Source: Micromonospora citrea (GTDB lineage Bacteria > Actinomycetota > Actinomycetes > Mycobacteriales > Micromonosporaceae). Taken from it: DNA of 64,000 nt. The notes beneath the pieces are model-generated. The model saw only the letters and a list, made by a program, of their open reading frames with translations. It was not told the origin of the DNA and searched no databases. Of the stretch, positions 50,901 through 60,163 are shown one piece after another. The DNA lies in assembly GCF_900090315.1 (NCBI RefSeq), contig NZ_FMHZ01000002.1:6046501-6110500 (forward strand). Direction: 5' to 3'. Positions within the stretch are counted from its first letter, which is position 1; each line of letters begins with the position of its first letter. The translations under genes and the position numbers were made by a program.

Positions 50901-52994
50901 GCGGTCACCAAGCGGATCACCAGGTCCCTGTCCACCCCGAAGCCGGTGGCGGCGGCGGCCGTCGTGACCGGGCCCAGCGACGCGCAACTCGCCACGGCGC
51001 TGGACGGCCTGCGCGGATCGGTCCGTGGGGGAAGCGGCTCGCACCAGGTCTTCACCCAGTTCCAGGCGTTCACCGCCCAGCGCTCGATCGCCGGCGACAG
51101 CGGCTCCGGGGTGCGGCTGCACCTCGACGGGCCGTCGCTGCCGGCGGCGCCGGACTGGTGGTCCCTGCTCGGCGGTGTGGCGGCCGTCGCCTACCGCGCC
51201 GTCGCGGCGACCACCCCCGACGAGGACCGGGAGACGCTGCGCGCCCTGCTCACGGAGCTGGACCGGCTCCACCTTGGTGCGGCGGCCGAGCCGGCCCGGT
51301 GGCGCCGCTTCAGGCTGCACCTGCTGCACGACGACCTCAAGAGCCATGACGGCACGCGCCGGCCTCCCCGGCCGGGTCTCCTGCCGTTGCCGGACGGTGC
51401 CTTCATCGCCGTCCTCAACTACAGCGGCTCGCGCACCGGATACCTCTTCGAGGCGCTGTACCACGACCCGGCCGGCGTGTTCGCCGTGCCGGAGCCGTAC
51501 ACCGTGGAGTCGTCGACCCCGGTCGGTGACGATCGTCCCGCCGGCTGGCTGGCCCGGTTCCGCGCCGAGTGGGCCGCGCGCGGCCCGCTGCCCTGGCGGC
51601 CGGAGGCGGCCGAGCGGTTCGCCGAGCTGACGGGTGTCACCCCCACCGCCGGGAAGCTGGTGCTGGCCGGTCTGCCGTACGCCGACTCGGCGAACACCGT
51701 GCCGGCCGAGCTGCGCAAGGCCCTCGGGATCAAGCAGGTCGGCGAGGTGCGGCTGGCCTTCGGGATGCTCGACGAGGCCCGCCCGAAGGCGCGGCGGGCC
51801 GTGCTCTCGGCGCTGCTGCCCGACGACCCGGCCCGGCTGTGGACCGACGGTCCGGACGTGTCGGCCGCCGCGGCGGTCTGGAACGCGGAGCTGGGGCGGC
51901 GCGTGGCGGTGCCCGAACAGCTGCTCGCCGAAGCGGTGCGCGCGGTACGCACCGACTGGGAGCCGGCGAAGGCGTTGCCGGCGCTGCTCGCCCCGGCCCG
52001 TTCGGCCGAGCTGAGCGCCGACCTGGCCTTCGCCATCAGCGGCGACCGGGCCCGGCCGGTCGACGACCGCACCCGGGGCTTCACCGGCGTGGTGCTGCGC
52101 TCCACGGTCGCCCTGGCGGCCTGGGTCGCCCACCACACGCCGGCCGGCGATCCGTGCCGGGCCGCGCTGCCGGCCGCGCTGGCCGCGGTCCGGGACCGGC
52201 TGGCCAACCCGGACCTGCTGCTGGACCTCAACCGGTACGTCTCGCTGCCCGAGTTCCGCCAGGTGGCCGGCAGCCCGTCGGAGACCGGTCCGGGGTGGGA
52301 GCGGTACGGCGCGATCGTCCTGTCCACCTACGACAACCAGCCCTCGCCCGCGCTGCGGCCGCATCTGCTCGACGCCGACGGGACGGACCCGTACCTGCCG
52401 GCGCTGCGACAGGACGCCGCCAAGCCGTACGCGACGGAGGTGGCGCTGCGCCTGGCCCGCGACCCGCGCTTCGCGGCGCTGCTCGGCGATCCGGGGCAGC
52501 CGCTCGGCGAACCCCCGGCCGCGGACGGGACCTGGTGGCCGCAGGACCCGACCCGGTCGGTACCCGGCCTGGTCGCCGAAATCGCCGGCGAACTCGGCCT
52601 GCACGCCGACGCGGCGGCGGTGTACCTGATGCTGCTGGCCATGCCGGATCCGACCGACCGCAACACGGCGAGGTGGACCGGCTGGCGGCCGGCCCGGCTG
52701 AAGGCGGCCCGCGCCGAACTGGCCGGCACCGATCTGGTCGTCGAGGCCAGCCGGTCCCGGGCCGGGCGGTCGCTGTTCCTGCCCGGCCCGTGGCTGGAGC
52801 GCGGCGGCGGGCAGGCGCCGATCGAGGGCTGGAAGGTGCCTCTGTTCGACCTCGCGCCCGACGGCACGGCCGGGCTCGGCGTGACCGTGCCGTTCGAGCC
52901 GGTCGCCGACCTCTACCGGCGGGCCCGGCAGCGCCTGCGCGACGGCGACCGGCCCCGGCTGAACAGCATGCCCACCCGCGGCGCCCGCCGCTGA
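47907..52994 (+). CDS. Very large protein of unknown function (1695 aa) in the MoxR/vWA operon
   Basis: I recognise no catalytic domain. The start is GTG 47907 within the stop of the DUF4132 gene. There is no signal peptide and no membrane segment, so it is cytoplasmic. Visible features: an N-terminal alpha-helical region with LPHFLPTFFEQAARVFLAAGQDTYALQLFNKARKAEAQHGLPVD (TPR-like, about residues 135-190); a Lys/Ala low-complexity stretch (AAKAGAGAKSAKAGTGAKAV, about 255-275); a central beta-rich region with VIGTEGIVLRHDLRIPAGDMYGKPGYHYVDGHLLVYWRSQALGYDLRGYWHSSPGEP (propeller-like, about 610-800); and helical C-terminal parts. It is followed by MoxR, so it may be the client or effector scaffold of the ATPase. 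Confidence 0.75.
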   Translation: MSGKKTTADEESTESLLAAGAVLPADTAGAGDRAVPLTARTYRHPALDDRPVVRLVDAALGEGEDVAVSFLGLAPAAEPVVVGLGPRRPLAFPEWVLVHHPADGRHALAVVPELQKLAKQARSRPKAALDGHQAIADRFARTLPHFLPTFFEQAARVFLAAGQDTYALQLFNKARKAEAQHGLPVDPSRLDEVYVEFVSAKVVSATALAAYAKELAALLPADEALERFCRLALRAATAGVVPSAQSANAVNRLVRAATKAAKAGAGAKSAKAGTGAKAVRTVADREAAYLTELLRLPVVAQAPAGWWKAHLPAVTALAGRDPAIRGRLLDLMPADRDDLVAWLALLTDTGALAGLTDPDVPDAARPRDGVVGWLRRFVNRVHSGYHRRPLPQLYPLVERMADRLRAELADSGETLTVHEDLDLLDLLLALDVPVTPPKERETLDLARWAGAGGERDLLAVAGDDRFTAALRRGLDQLDDNQAALRRTAGTPGIRPLLTDWLRARLRDRFAAGLPHLPEAVDWLGRLPIEALRLVSDELRRPGDAGTGGDLGQGLGVDLAERVTRSLRGGLLDELGWPDWELAWQEVTGGDRRVEVVQAEAWPYVILGGPTTVRVIGTEGIVLRHDLRIPAGDMYGKPGYHYVDGHLLVYWRSQALGYDLRGYWHSSPGEPQPMQGRHHGSERGNEVTLPLAGGGRTTGGGVLHVGDTVVPSELPVITDGTCHWVYRSGEDDGAFGWREYDPAGNAHGRRSLPRFLADAPVDGGRLRESASWLRPALSDRATPAAVPVDGLLGWRVVGLPDGSVRGEDLAGRSVTVAAGQEPIAALVLPGDDRPRAVLKGLALVDPDGMVSAVAGPPDSRDFHRRRHPLPGPRFLGHLVPRDPAGSAALRRIDRDTVAALLKFAVDQRRAALAEQAARAAARSGLTAATQAVTGLPVAVPASLVGAPAGASGPATSDEDDRNTLFELVRSTLPTVSHEAVLAAVTGALRLAARVRTDLDAVTKRITRSLSTPKPVAAAAVVTGPSDAQLATALDGLRGSVRGGSGSHQVFTQFQAFTAQRSIAGDSGSGVRLHLDGPSLPAAPDWWSLLGGVAAVAYRAVAATTPDEDRETLRALLTELDRLHLGAAAEPARWRRFRLHLLHDDLKSHDGTRRPPRPGLLPLPDGAFIAVLNYSGSRTGYLFEALYHDPAGVFAVPEPYTVESSTPVGDDRPAGWLARFRAEWAARGPLPWRPEAAERFAELTGVTPTAGKLVLAGLPYADSANTVPAELRKALGIKQVGEVRLAFGMLDEARPKARRAVLSALLPDDPARLWTDGPDVSAAAAVWNAELGRRVAVPEQLLAEAVRAVRTDWEPAKALPALLAPARSAELSADLAFAISGDRARPVDDRTRGFTGVVLRSTVALAAWVAHHTPAGDPCRAALPAALAAVRDRLANPDLLLDLNRYVSLPEFRQVAGSPSETGPGWERYGAIVLSTYDNQPSPALRPHLLDADGTDPYLPALRQDAAKPYATEVALRLARDPRFAALLGDPGQPLGEPPAADGTWWPQDPTRSVPGLVAEIAGELGLHADAAAVYLMLLAMPDPTDRNTARWTGWRPARLKAARAELAGTDLVVEASRSRAGRSLFLPGPWLERGGGQAPIEGWKVPLFDLAPDGTAGLGVTVPFEPVADLYRRARQRLRDGDRPRLNSMPTRGARR

Positions 52995-53110
52995 CCCCGA
53001 ACCCTGACCGGCGGCGGTGGCGCCGACCCGACCGTTTCGCCGTGCGGTGCCACCACGCCGCCGGCCCCTGTCCCGAACACCCCTTCGAACCAGAGAGATC
53101 GAGGAACCCC

Positions 53111-54301
53111 GTGACCGTGACGGAACACGTCCGCCCCACCGTGACGCCGGAGACCGCCGCCCAGGTTCTCTCCGCCGAGCAGCGGTACGCCGACGAGTTG
53201 GCCTTCCTGGCCGCGTACGACGACGGGGCCCGGCCGCCGGGCTGGGCGCTGACCCCGCGCGCCGTGGTCACCTTCATCCGGGGCAGCGACGGCGAGGCGC
53301 TGAAGCTGCCCGCCGGGCGGCGCACCGGCCCCGACGGCGCCGAGCTGCCGGCCAGCATGACCATCCCGGCGAAGTTCGTCGGCGAGCGGAGCCTGGTCGA
53401 GCGGTGCGTGGTCACCCTGGCCGGCGAGCGGGGGCTGCTGCTGGTCGGCGAGCCCGGTACCGCCAAGTCCATGCTCTCCGAACTGCTCGCCGCCGCGGTC
53501 TGCGGCACCAGCGCGCTGACCGTGCAGGGCACCGCCGGCACCACCGAGGACGCCTTCCGGTACGGCTGGAACTACGCCCTGCTGCTCGCCCAGGGCCCGA
53601 CCCCGCAGGCGCTCGTCGACTCGCCGGTGCTGACCGCGATGCGCACCGGCCGGGTGGTCCGGATCGAGGAGGTCACCCGCTGCCTGCCCGAGGTGCAGGA
53701 CGCGCTGGTGTCCATTCTGTCCGACCGGCGGATGAACGTGCCGGAGCTGTCCGGCAGCGAGGACGGTCTGATCCGCGCCGTGCCCGGGTTCACCGTGATC
53801 GCCACCGCCAACCTGCGCGACCGGGGTGTGTCGGAGATGTCCTCGGCCCTCAAGCGCCGGTTCAACTTCGAGACGATCCACCCGATCTCGGACGCGCAGA
53901 CCGAGACCGACCTGGTCCGCCGGCAGGCCACCGCCGCCGTGCAGCGCGCCGGCGCGGCGTACACGGTCGACGACGCGGTGCTGGACGCCCTCGTCACCGT
54001 GTTCCGTGACCTGCGCTCCGGCCGCTCCGGCGAGGGCTGGGACGTGGAACGGCCCGGCACCGTGATGTCCACCGCCGAGGCGGTGCAGGTGGCGGTGTCG
54101 CTCGGCCTGGCCGCCGCGTACCTGCCCGGCGGGGACGCGCTCGACCTGGTGCCCGGGCACCTGCTCGGTGTGGTCCGCAAGGACGACCAGAACGACCACG
54201 CCCGCCTGCTCGGCTACTGGGACGGCCCGGTCCGCCGTCGCGCCGAGGACGGCTCGGCGATGTGGCGGCGGCTCTGGGACCTGCGGGAGAGCCTGCGATG
54301 A
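53111..54301 (+). CDS. MoxR-type AAA+ ATPase
   Basis: A 396-aa AAA+ protein starting at GTG 53111 (GAGGAA upstream). It has Walker A LLVGEPGTAKSMLSELLAAAV, a Walker B-like VVRIEEVTRCLPEVQDALVSILSDRRMNVPELSG, sensor 1 FTVIATANLRDRGVSEMSSALKRRFNFETIHPI with the arginine finger, and a C-terminal lid (MSTAEAVQVAVSLGLAAAYL). MoxR proteins pair with vWA-domain proteins to remodel or load metal into target complexes; the vWA partner starts within its stop codon (ATGA). The Walker B has IEE instead of the usual DE, still with the catalytic glutamate. Confidence 0.9.
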   Translation: MTVTEHVRPTVTPETAAQVLSAEQRYADELAFLAAYDDGARPPGWALTPRAVVTFIRGSDGEALKLPAGRRTGPDGAELPASMTIPAKFVGERSLVERCVVTLAGERGLLLVGEPGTAKSMLSELLAAAVCGTSALTVQGTAGTTEDAFRYGWNYALLLAQGPTPQALVDSPVLTAMRTGRVVRIEEVTRCLPEVQDALVSILSDRRMNVPELSGSEDGLIRAVPGFTVIATANLRDRGVSEMSSALKRRFNFETIHPISDAQTETDLVRRQATAAVQRAGAAYTVDDAVLDALVTVFRDLRSGRSGEGWDVERPGTVMSTAEAVQVAVSLGLAAAYLPGGDALDLVPGHLLGVVRKDDQNDHARLLGYWDGPVRRRAEDGSAMWRRLWDLRESLR

Positions 54302-57300
54302 CGGCACCTGCCAGCACGTCGCCCGGCGCGGCCCCGCCGGTGGCCGCCCCCGCGGCGGTCGATGCGACGACGGCCGACCCGCGAGCGGTGGTCGACGCGC
54401 TCGCCGGATCGGCCCGGCCGTACCTGATCGGGGTGCGGCACCACAGTCCGGCGCTGGCGGCGGTCGTCCCGGCGCTGCTGGACGCCGCCGGGGCCGAGGT
54501 GGTCTGCGTCGAGCTGCCGGTGGACTTCCAGCGCTGGCTGCCGCACCTGTCCGACCCGGCCGCCCGGGCCCCGCTGGCCCTGGTCGGCAGCCACGGCACC
54601 GACGGGCCGATGGGCTTCTACCCGTTCGCCGACTTCTCGCCGGAACTGGCCGCGATCCGCTGGGCCCGGCAGCGCGGCGTCGAGGTGGTCTGCTGCGACC
54701 TGCCGCTGGCCGACCCCGGCTGGGCGGCAGACGCCGACCCGACCGCAGACGCCGATCCGGCGGCGGGTGCCGCGCCGGCCGCCGGGGGTGGTCCCGGCCC
54801 GGACGCCGGTGGATCGACGCCCGGCCCGCGCCGCTCCTACGCGGCCGCGCTGAGCGCCAGTGGCACCGGCCGCGACGGTGACGACCTGTGGGACCGGGTG
54901 GTCGAGGTGCGTGCCCCGGGCTGCGCGCCGGAGGCGATCCGCCGGGCCGCGCTCGGCGTCGGCTGGGCGATGCGTACCGACAGCGCGGGTGGCGACGGCG
55001 TGCCGGCCCGTGACCTGGCCCGCGAGCGGCACATGCGCCGGGTGCTGGCCGAGGCCGGCGCGGACGGCCGGCGGGTCGCCGCCGTCGTCGGCGCCTTCCA
55101 CGCCCCGGCCCTGCTGGCCGCCGGCCCGTCGGACGCCGCCGGCTCCACCGTGGCCGCCGGCTCCACCGTGGCCGCTGCGTCGACCGCCGCCGCGTCGACC
55201 GACGCCCCCGCGTCGACCGATGCCGCCGGGTCCATCGCCGCCGCGTCCACCCGGACCGTCGCCGCCCCGCCGGCGCGGGCCGTGCCGGGCCGTGCGGAGT
55301 CGGCCGACGGTGGCGGCACGGCGGTGACCTCGCTGGTGCCGTACGCGTTCGACCTGCTCGACTCCCGGTCCGGCTACCCGGCCGGGATCCGCGACCCGCG
55401 CTGGCAGCAGTCCGTCCTCGCCGCCGACGGCGACCCGGAACGGATCCGGGCCGCCGCCGCGCGGGCCGTCACCGACCTGTGCCGGGAACTGCGCGCCGCC
55501 GGGCACACCGCCGGCACCGGTGAGGCCGCCGAGACGGTACGACTGGCCGACGACCTGGCCCGGCTGCGCGACCTGCCCGCCCCCGGCCGGGGCGAGGTGC
55601 TGGAGGCGGTCACCACCGTGCTCGGCCAGGGCGAACTGCTCGGCCGTGGCCGGGCCCTGGCCAAGGCGCTGGAGACCGTGCTGGTCGGCACCGAGCGCGG
55701 CCGGATCGCCCCCGGCACGCCCCGGTCCGGGCTCGGCCCCGCCGTCGAGGCGGAGCTGGCCGCGCTGCGGCTGCCCGACCCGGACAGCCCGAAGCCCCGC
55801 GAGGTCCGCCTGGATCCGCTGCGCACCGAGCTGGACGGGCGGCGGGAGATCCTGCTGCAGCGCCTCCAGGTCTGTGGCGTCGGCTACGGCGAACCGATCG
55901 CGGTGTCCGGCACCGGCGACGGCGCCGCCCTGACGACCCGCTGGCAACTCGCCTGGACGCCGTCCGTGGCGGCCCGGCTGGACCTGGTCGGCGTACGCGG
56001 GGTGACCGCGGCGCTGGCCGCGGCGGGCACCCTGCGGGAGCGTTTCCGCCGGGAGGCCGCCGACGGCGGTCCCACCGCCGCGCAACTGCTCACCGGCCTC
56101 CACGACGCCGCGCGGTGCGACCTGCCCGAGCTGGTCACCGACCGGCTCGAACTGGCCGCCGCGGTGCTGCCGGGCACCGGCACGCTCCCCGAGCTGCTGG
56201 CCGCGCTGGACCTGCTGGAGGCGCTGCGCCGGGAGCACCTGCCCGGCACCACCGCCGACGGCCGGGCGCGGGCGGCGGAGCTGGCCGTGCTGCTGCTGGA
56301 CGCGGCGGTACGCGGGCTGCCCGGCCTGGCCGGCAGCGACGCCCCGGCCGACGCCGCCGCTCTGGTCGACCTCGCGGTGCGGGCCGGCGAGGACCGGATC
56401 GGCCTGCGCCTGGACGAGGCCCTCGACCACCTGGCCCGGGCCGGTTCGTCGCTGATCCAGGGCGCCGCCCTGGCCGCCCGGGTGCTGCTCGACCTGACCG
56501 ACGTGGGGACCCTCGGCGCGCGGGTGGCCGGCTGGATCGACGCGGCGACCGGACCGGACACGCGGCGACACCTGCACCGGCTGCTCGCCGGTCTGCTCAC
56601 CGCGGCCCACCCGCTGCTGCAGTCCGCGCCGGCCGCCCTGGACCCGCTGCTGGACCGGATCGAGCGGCTCCCCGACGCCGGCTTCCTGGACCGGCTGCCG
56701 GCGCTGCGCGGCGGGTTCGACGTGCTCACCCCGGCAGCCCGGGACCGGCTGCTGCACACCGTCACCGAACGGCTGGGCGACCGGCTCGACCTGAGCCTGT
56801 CCGCCCCGCCCGAGCTGCTGGCCCGCTGGGCGGCCGCCGACGCGGCCGGGCGGGCCGCCCTGGTGGCCCGCGACATCCCGATCCCGGGCACGTCGACCGA
56901 CACCGACGCCCCCGCCCCGACCCACGCCGCGCACGGACCGGACGACCCGGACGCCCGGCTCACCCCCACGGACCGGTGGCGGCTGCTGTTGGGCCGCCAG
57001 CCCGACAACCTGCCCGCCGACGCCCGCCGCTACGCCCGTGCCCTCGACGAGCTGTACGGGGCCGGCCAGGGGGAGGGCGCCACCGATCTCGGCCAGGGTG
57101 TCGGCGGCGGCCAGGAGGCGTCCTTCCCGACGGCCCGCGAGTGGGCCGACGAACTCGAGGCGCTGTTCGGCACCGCCGTACGCGAGGAGGTCATCGCCCG
57201 GGCCGCCGAGACCGGCCGCACCGACGTGCTCACCGAGCTCGACCCGGCCGCGGTACGCCCCTCGATGGACCTGCTGACCTCGGTGCTGTCGCTGGCCGGT

Positions 57301-58068
57301 GGCCTGCCCGAGGGGCACCTGGCCAAGCTGCGGCCACTGGTCCGGCGGCTGGTCGAGGAGCTGACCAGGCAGCTGGCCACCCAGGTGCGCCCGGCGCTGA
57401 CCGGGCTGACCAACCCGCGTCCGTCGTACCGCCCCGGCGGCCGGATCAACCTCGCCCGTACGCTGCGGGCGAACCTGGCGCACACCCAGCGGCTCGGCGA
57501 CGGCCGGACGGTGGTGGTGCCGCAACGCCCGGTCTTCAACAGCCGCACCCGCAGGGAGGCCGACTGGCGGCTGGTGCTGGTGGTCGACGTGTCCGGCTCG
57601 ATGGAGGCGTCGGTGGTGTGGTCGGCGTTGACCGCTGCCGTGCTGGCCGGGGTGCCCACCCTGTCCACCCACTTCCTCGCCTTCTCCACCGAGGTGGTCG
57701 ACCTGACCGACCGGGTCGACGACCCGCTGTCGCTGCTGCTGGAGGTGCGCGTCGGCGGCGGCACGCACATCGCCGCCGGGCTGGCCGCCGCCCGCTCGCT
57801 GGTGACCGTGCCGAGCCGCACCATCGTCGCGGTGGTCAGCGACTTCGAGGAGGGCTACCCGCTGGCCGGGCTGCTCGGCGAGGTCCGCACGCTGGCGGCC
57901 TCCGGCGTGCACCTGCTCGGCTGCGCCGCGCTGAACGACAGCGGCGTGCCCTGCTACTCGGTGCCGGTCGCCGAGCAGCTCGTCGCGGCCGGGATGCCGG
58001 TCGCCGCTCTCAGCCCGCTCGAACTCGCCCGCTGGGTGGGCGACCGCGTACGCGGAGGATCACGTTGA
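54298..58068 (+). CDS. DUF5682-like protein with C-terminal vWA domain (1256 aa)
   Basis: A large cytoplasmic protein. The N-terminus (PYLIGVRHHSPALAAVVPALLDAAGAEVVCVELPVDFQRWLPHL, MGFYPFADFSPELAAIRWARQRGVEVVCCDLPLAD) is DUF5682/TraB-like, with histidines and acidic residues that could bind metal. Two low-complexity stretches (about residues 145-178 and 280-325, Ala/Ser/Thr/Asp repeats) interrupt it. A long helical middle is followed by a vWA domain (about 1095-1256) with an intact MIDAS: DVSGSME, GGGTHIAAGLA, VVSDFEEGY. Its start overlaps moxR (ATGA) and its stop overlaps the SWIM gene (TTGA). Likely the adaptor that the MoxR ATPase acts with. Confidence 0.85.
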   Translation: MTAPASTSPGAAPPVAAPAAVDATTADPRAVVDALAGSARPYLIGVRHHSPALAAVVPALLDAAGAEVVCVELPVDFQRWLPHLSDPAARAPLALVGSHGTDGPMGFYPFADFSPELAAIRWARQRGVEVVCCDLPLADPGWAADADPTADADPAAGAAPAAGGGPGPDAGGSTPGPRRSYAAALSASGTGRDGDDLWDRVVEVRAPGCAPEAIRRAALGVGWAMRTDSAGGDGVPARDLARERHMRRVLAEAGADGRRVAAVVGAFHAPALLAAGPSDAAGSTVAAGSTVAAASTAAASTDAPASTDAAGSIAAASTRTVAAPPARAVPGRAESADGGGTAVTSLVPYAFDLLDSRSGYPAGIRDPRWQQSVLAADGDPERIRAAAARAVTDLCRELRAAGHTAGTGEAAETVRLADDLARLRDLPAPGRGEVLEAVTTVLGQGELLGRGRALAKALETVLVGTERGRIAPGTPRSGLGPAVEAELAALRLPDPDSPKPREVRLDPLRTELDGRREILLQRLQVCGVGYGEPIAVSGTGDGAALTTRWQLAWTPSVAARLDLVGVRGVTAALAAAGTLRERFRREAADGGPTAAQLLTGLHDAARCDLPELVTDRLELAAAVLPGTGTLPELLAALDLLEALRREHLPGTTADGRARAAELAVLLLDAAVRGLPGLAGSDAPADAAALVDLAVRAGEDRIGLRLDEALDHLARAGSSLIQGAALAARVLLDLTDVGTLGARVAGWIDAATGPDTRRHLHRLLAGLLTAAHPLLQSAPAALDPLLDRIERLPDAGFLDRLPALRGGFDVLTPAARDRLLHTVTERLGDRLDLSLSAPPELLARWAAADAAGRAALVARDIPIPGTSTDTDAPAPTHAAHGPDDPDARLTPTDRWRLLLGRQPDNLPADARRYARALDELYGAGQGEGATDLGQGVGGGQEASFPTAREWADELEALFGTAVREEVIARAAETGRTDVLTELDPAAVRPSMDLLTSVLSLAGGLPEGHLAKLRPLVRRLVEELTRQLATQVRPALTGLTNPRPSYRPGGRINLARTLRANLAHTQRLGDGRTVVVPQRPVFNSRTRREADWRLVLVVDVSGSMEASVVWSALTAAVLAGVPTLSTHFLAFSTEVVDLTDRVDDPLSLLLEVRVGGGTHIAAGLAAARSLVTVPSRTIVAVVSDFEEGYPLAGLLGEVRTLAASGVHLLGCAALNDSGVPCYSVPVAEQLVAAGMPVAALSPLELARWVGDRVRGGSR

Positions 58069-59981
58069 CGGACCGCACATCCACCGCCGTGGACACCGAC
58101 CGGTTGCCGCCGGTGCTGCCGGGGGTCACCGCCGCGGCGGTGGCGGCCCTGCCGCCCCGGCTGCACCGGCGGCTGGACGCCACCGTCGAACGGCTGGCCG
58201 CTGTGCCGGTCGGCCGGGCCGACGGTGGCGTGTCGGTCGACTGCGGCCCCGAGGCACTGGTCACCCTGACGCCCGGTCCGGCCGGCGCGGTCACCGGCCC
58301 GGAGCAGGCGCGGTGCAGCTGCCTGCTGGCGCCGCGCTGCCTGCACCGCACCGCGGTCCTGGTCGCCTGCCCGGTCGCGGATCCGGCCGCCCACCCCGAT
58401 CCGGCGTCCACCGCCGCGCCGCCCACCTCGGACGGCGCCGGCACGGTAGCCGGCCGGGTCGGGCGTGCCGGAAGGTCGGCCGCCACGGTCGGCCGGGCCG
58501 GCCGCGGCGCGGCGCCGACGAAGGCTCAGCGGGCCGCCGCCGGCGCGCTGTGGCGGGCGGCCGCCGCCGTGCTCGCGGCCGGCGTGCCGGCCGCCGGCGC
58601 GGTGCCGCAGGCCGAACTGCTGCGGGCCGCCCACGGCGCCCGGCTGGCCGGCCTGCCGCGGGCCGAGAGCGCCGCGCTGCGCACGGTACGTGGCCTGCGC
58701 GCGCACCGGGAACGGCAGAACGGCCACCGCCTCGCCGAACTGGTCGAGGTGCTGCACGACCTGCTGTACGTGACCGGCCGGCTGGCCGCCGGCGACGCCG
58801 ACCCGGCCCTGGTCGGCATCCTGCGGCGGGCCTACCAGCCCGACGGCACGCTGGAGGTGTACGGCGTCTGCCGGGAGCCGGTGATCAGCGCGACCGGGTA
58901 CGCCGGCGTGGTCACCCACCTGGTCGCCGCCGACGGGCGACAGCTCTCCTTCGGCGACGTGCGACCGGGCGGCCCGGACCGGGCGCGGGACTGCGCCCGG
59001 GCGGTCACCGAGATGGGCGCGGTCGCGGTCAACCACGCGGTGCTGGCCCGCGGCGGCCTGCGGATCACCGGCACCACCGTCTCCCCGGACGGCCGGCTCG
59101 GCGCCGGCAAGGGCGTCCGGGCCACCCCGCTGACGGCGACCGACTGGTCCACCGGGGCGCTGGCGGCGCTGTTCGCCCGCCCGCTCGCCGAGGTGGTGAC
59201 CGCCCAGCTCGCCACCGAGGATCCGGAGGACCCGGCCCGGGCGGGGACCGCGCTGCTCGGCTGCGACCTGGTGGTGGTGGGCGCCGCCGGCGACCAGGTG
59301 CTGGCCCGCGAGCTGGCCCCGCCCACCGCCCTCGGAGCGGACCGCGCGCCGGTGGCGGACGGGCCGGTGATCCGGCTGGCGCCGGTCGACTCCCACCCCA
59401 CGCTCGCGCACGTGGCCAACCTGCGGCGGCTCGCCTCCCGGCCGGGCCTGCGGATCCGGGTGGTGGGCCGGCTGGACCCCGACCGGGCCAGCACGCTGCG
59501 ACCGCTGGTGGTCGGCCCGGTGCCCGACGCCGCCGCGACGCTGCGGCTGCCGGCGGACTGGCACGGCCGGGCCGACCTCGGCTACGACGAGATCCAGGGC
59601 GGGCACCTGCCGCCGCGCGACCCGGCGGCGACCACCGAGTCGGTGGTGGGCGCCGACGCCGTCGCGGAGTCGCCGCTGTGGCGGGTTCGTCGGCTGGTGG
59701 AGTTGGCCGTCTCCGGCGGTCGTCGCGCGGTCGCCGAGGCGGCTCGCGGAGACGGCGCGGGGCTGACCGGTCCGCTGCGCCGCGCCGGCTTCACCACCGC
59801 CGCCGCGGTGGCCGCCGCCCTCGCCGACGAGTCCGATCGTGGTGGCCGTAACGCCTTCGGCCGGCGTACCGATCCCGACCAGGACCGGTACGCCTGGGCC
59901 TGGCTCGCCGCGACCGCCCATCTCGCCGCCGCCGAGCGGGAGCTGGTCCGGTCCTCCTGGACCGCCCCGCCCGTAGGCTGA
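58065..59981 (+). CDS. SWIM zinc-finger protein (638 aa)
   Basis: It starts at TTG 58065 inside the stop of the vWA gene, with GGAGGA eight bases upstream. The N-terminal third contains the SWIM motif RCSCLLAPRCLHRTAVLVAC (CxC...CxH, about residues 82-101), a zinc-binding module for DNA or protein contacts. Beyond it lies an Ala/Gly-rich linker (AGRSAATVGRAGRGAAPTKAQRAAAGALWRAAAAVLAAGVPAAGA), a helical region, and a beta-rich domain with YGVCREPVISATGYAGVVTHLVAADGRQLSFGDVRPGGPDRAR. Last gene of the operon. Probably a DNA- or complex-binding partner of the MoxR-vWA machine; precise role unknown. Confidence 0.82.
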   Translation: MTDRTSTAVDTDRLPPVLPGVTAAAVAALPPRLHRRLDATVERLAAVPVGRADGGVSVDCGPEALVTLTPGPAGAVTGPEQARCSCLLAPRCLHRTAVLVACPVADPAAHPDPASTAAPPTSDGAGTVAGRVGRAGRSAATVGRAGRGAAPTKAQRAAAGALWRAAAAVLAAGVPAAGAVPQAELLRAAHGARLAGLPRAESAALRTVRGLRAHRERQNGHRLAELVEVLHDLLYVTGRLAAGDADPALVGILRRAYQPDGTLEVYGVCREPVISATGYAGVVTHLVAADGRQLSFGDVRPGGPDRARDCARAVTEMGAVAVNHAVLARGGLRITGTTVSPDGRLGAGKGVRATPLTATDWSTGALAALFARPLAEVVTAQLATEDPEDPARAGTALLGCDLVVVGAAGDQVLARELAPPTALGADRAPVADGPVIRLAPVDSHPTLAHVANLRRLASRPGLRIRVVGRLDPDRASTLRPLVVGPVPDAAATLRLPADWHGRADLGYDEIQGGHLPPRDPAATTESVVGADAVAESPLWRVRRLVELAVSGGRRAVAEAARGDGAGLTGPLRRAGFTTAAAVAAALADESDRGGRNAFGRRTDPDQDRYAWAWLAATAHLAAAERELVRSSWTAPPVG

Positions 59982-60163
59982 CGGCGAGCAGGGTGGGCTC
60001 GCTGCGGCAGCGGTGAGCCGACCGCCGGCAGCGGGGGTGTTCGCGGCGCCCGACTGGCTTCGTGCCTTGCGGGAGCCGTTCACCCCCGCTGTCGGCACCG
60101 GTCCGACGGAAGACGTGTGGTCTCGGTCGCCATCTCGTCGAGCGGGGTGAGGGTGGCACGCGC

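Noticed and set aside
47751-52604. A 1617-codon open frame on the minus strand
   Set aside because: It lies wholly antisense to the 1695-aa gene, whose start overlap, codon pattern and protein composition fit a real gene. The antisense product is Arg/Gly/Pro/Gln-rich, as expected from reading GC-rich coding DNA backwards.
54214-57912. A 1232-codon minus-strand open frame
   Set aside because: Antisense shadow of the vWA gene; Gly/Arg/Gln-rich without recognisable domains or ribosome site.
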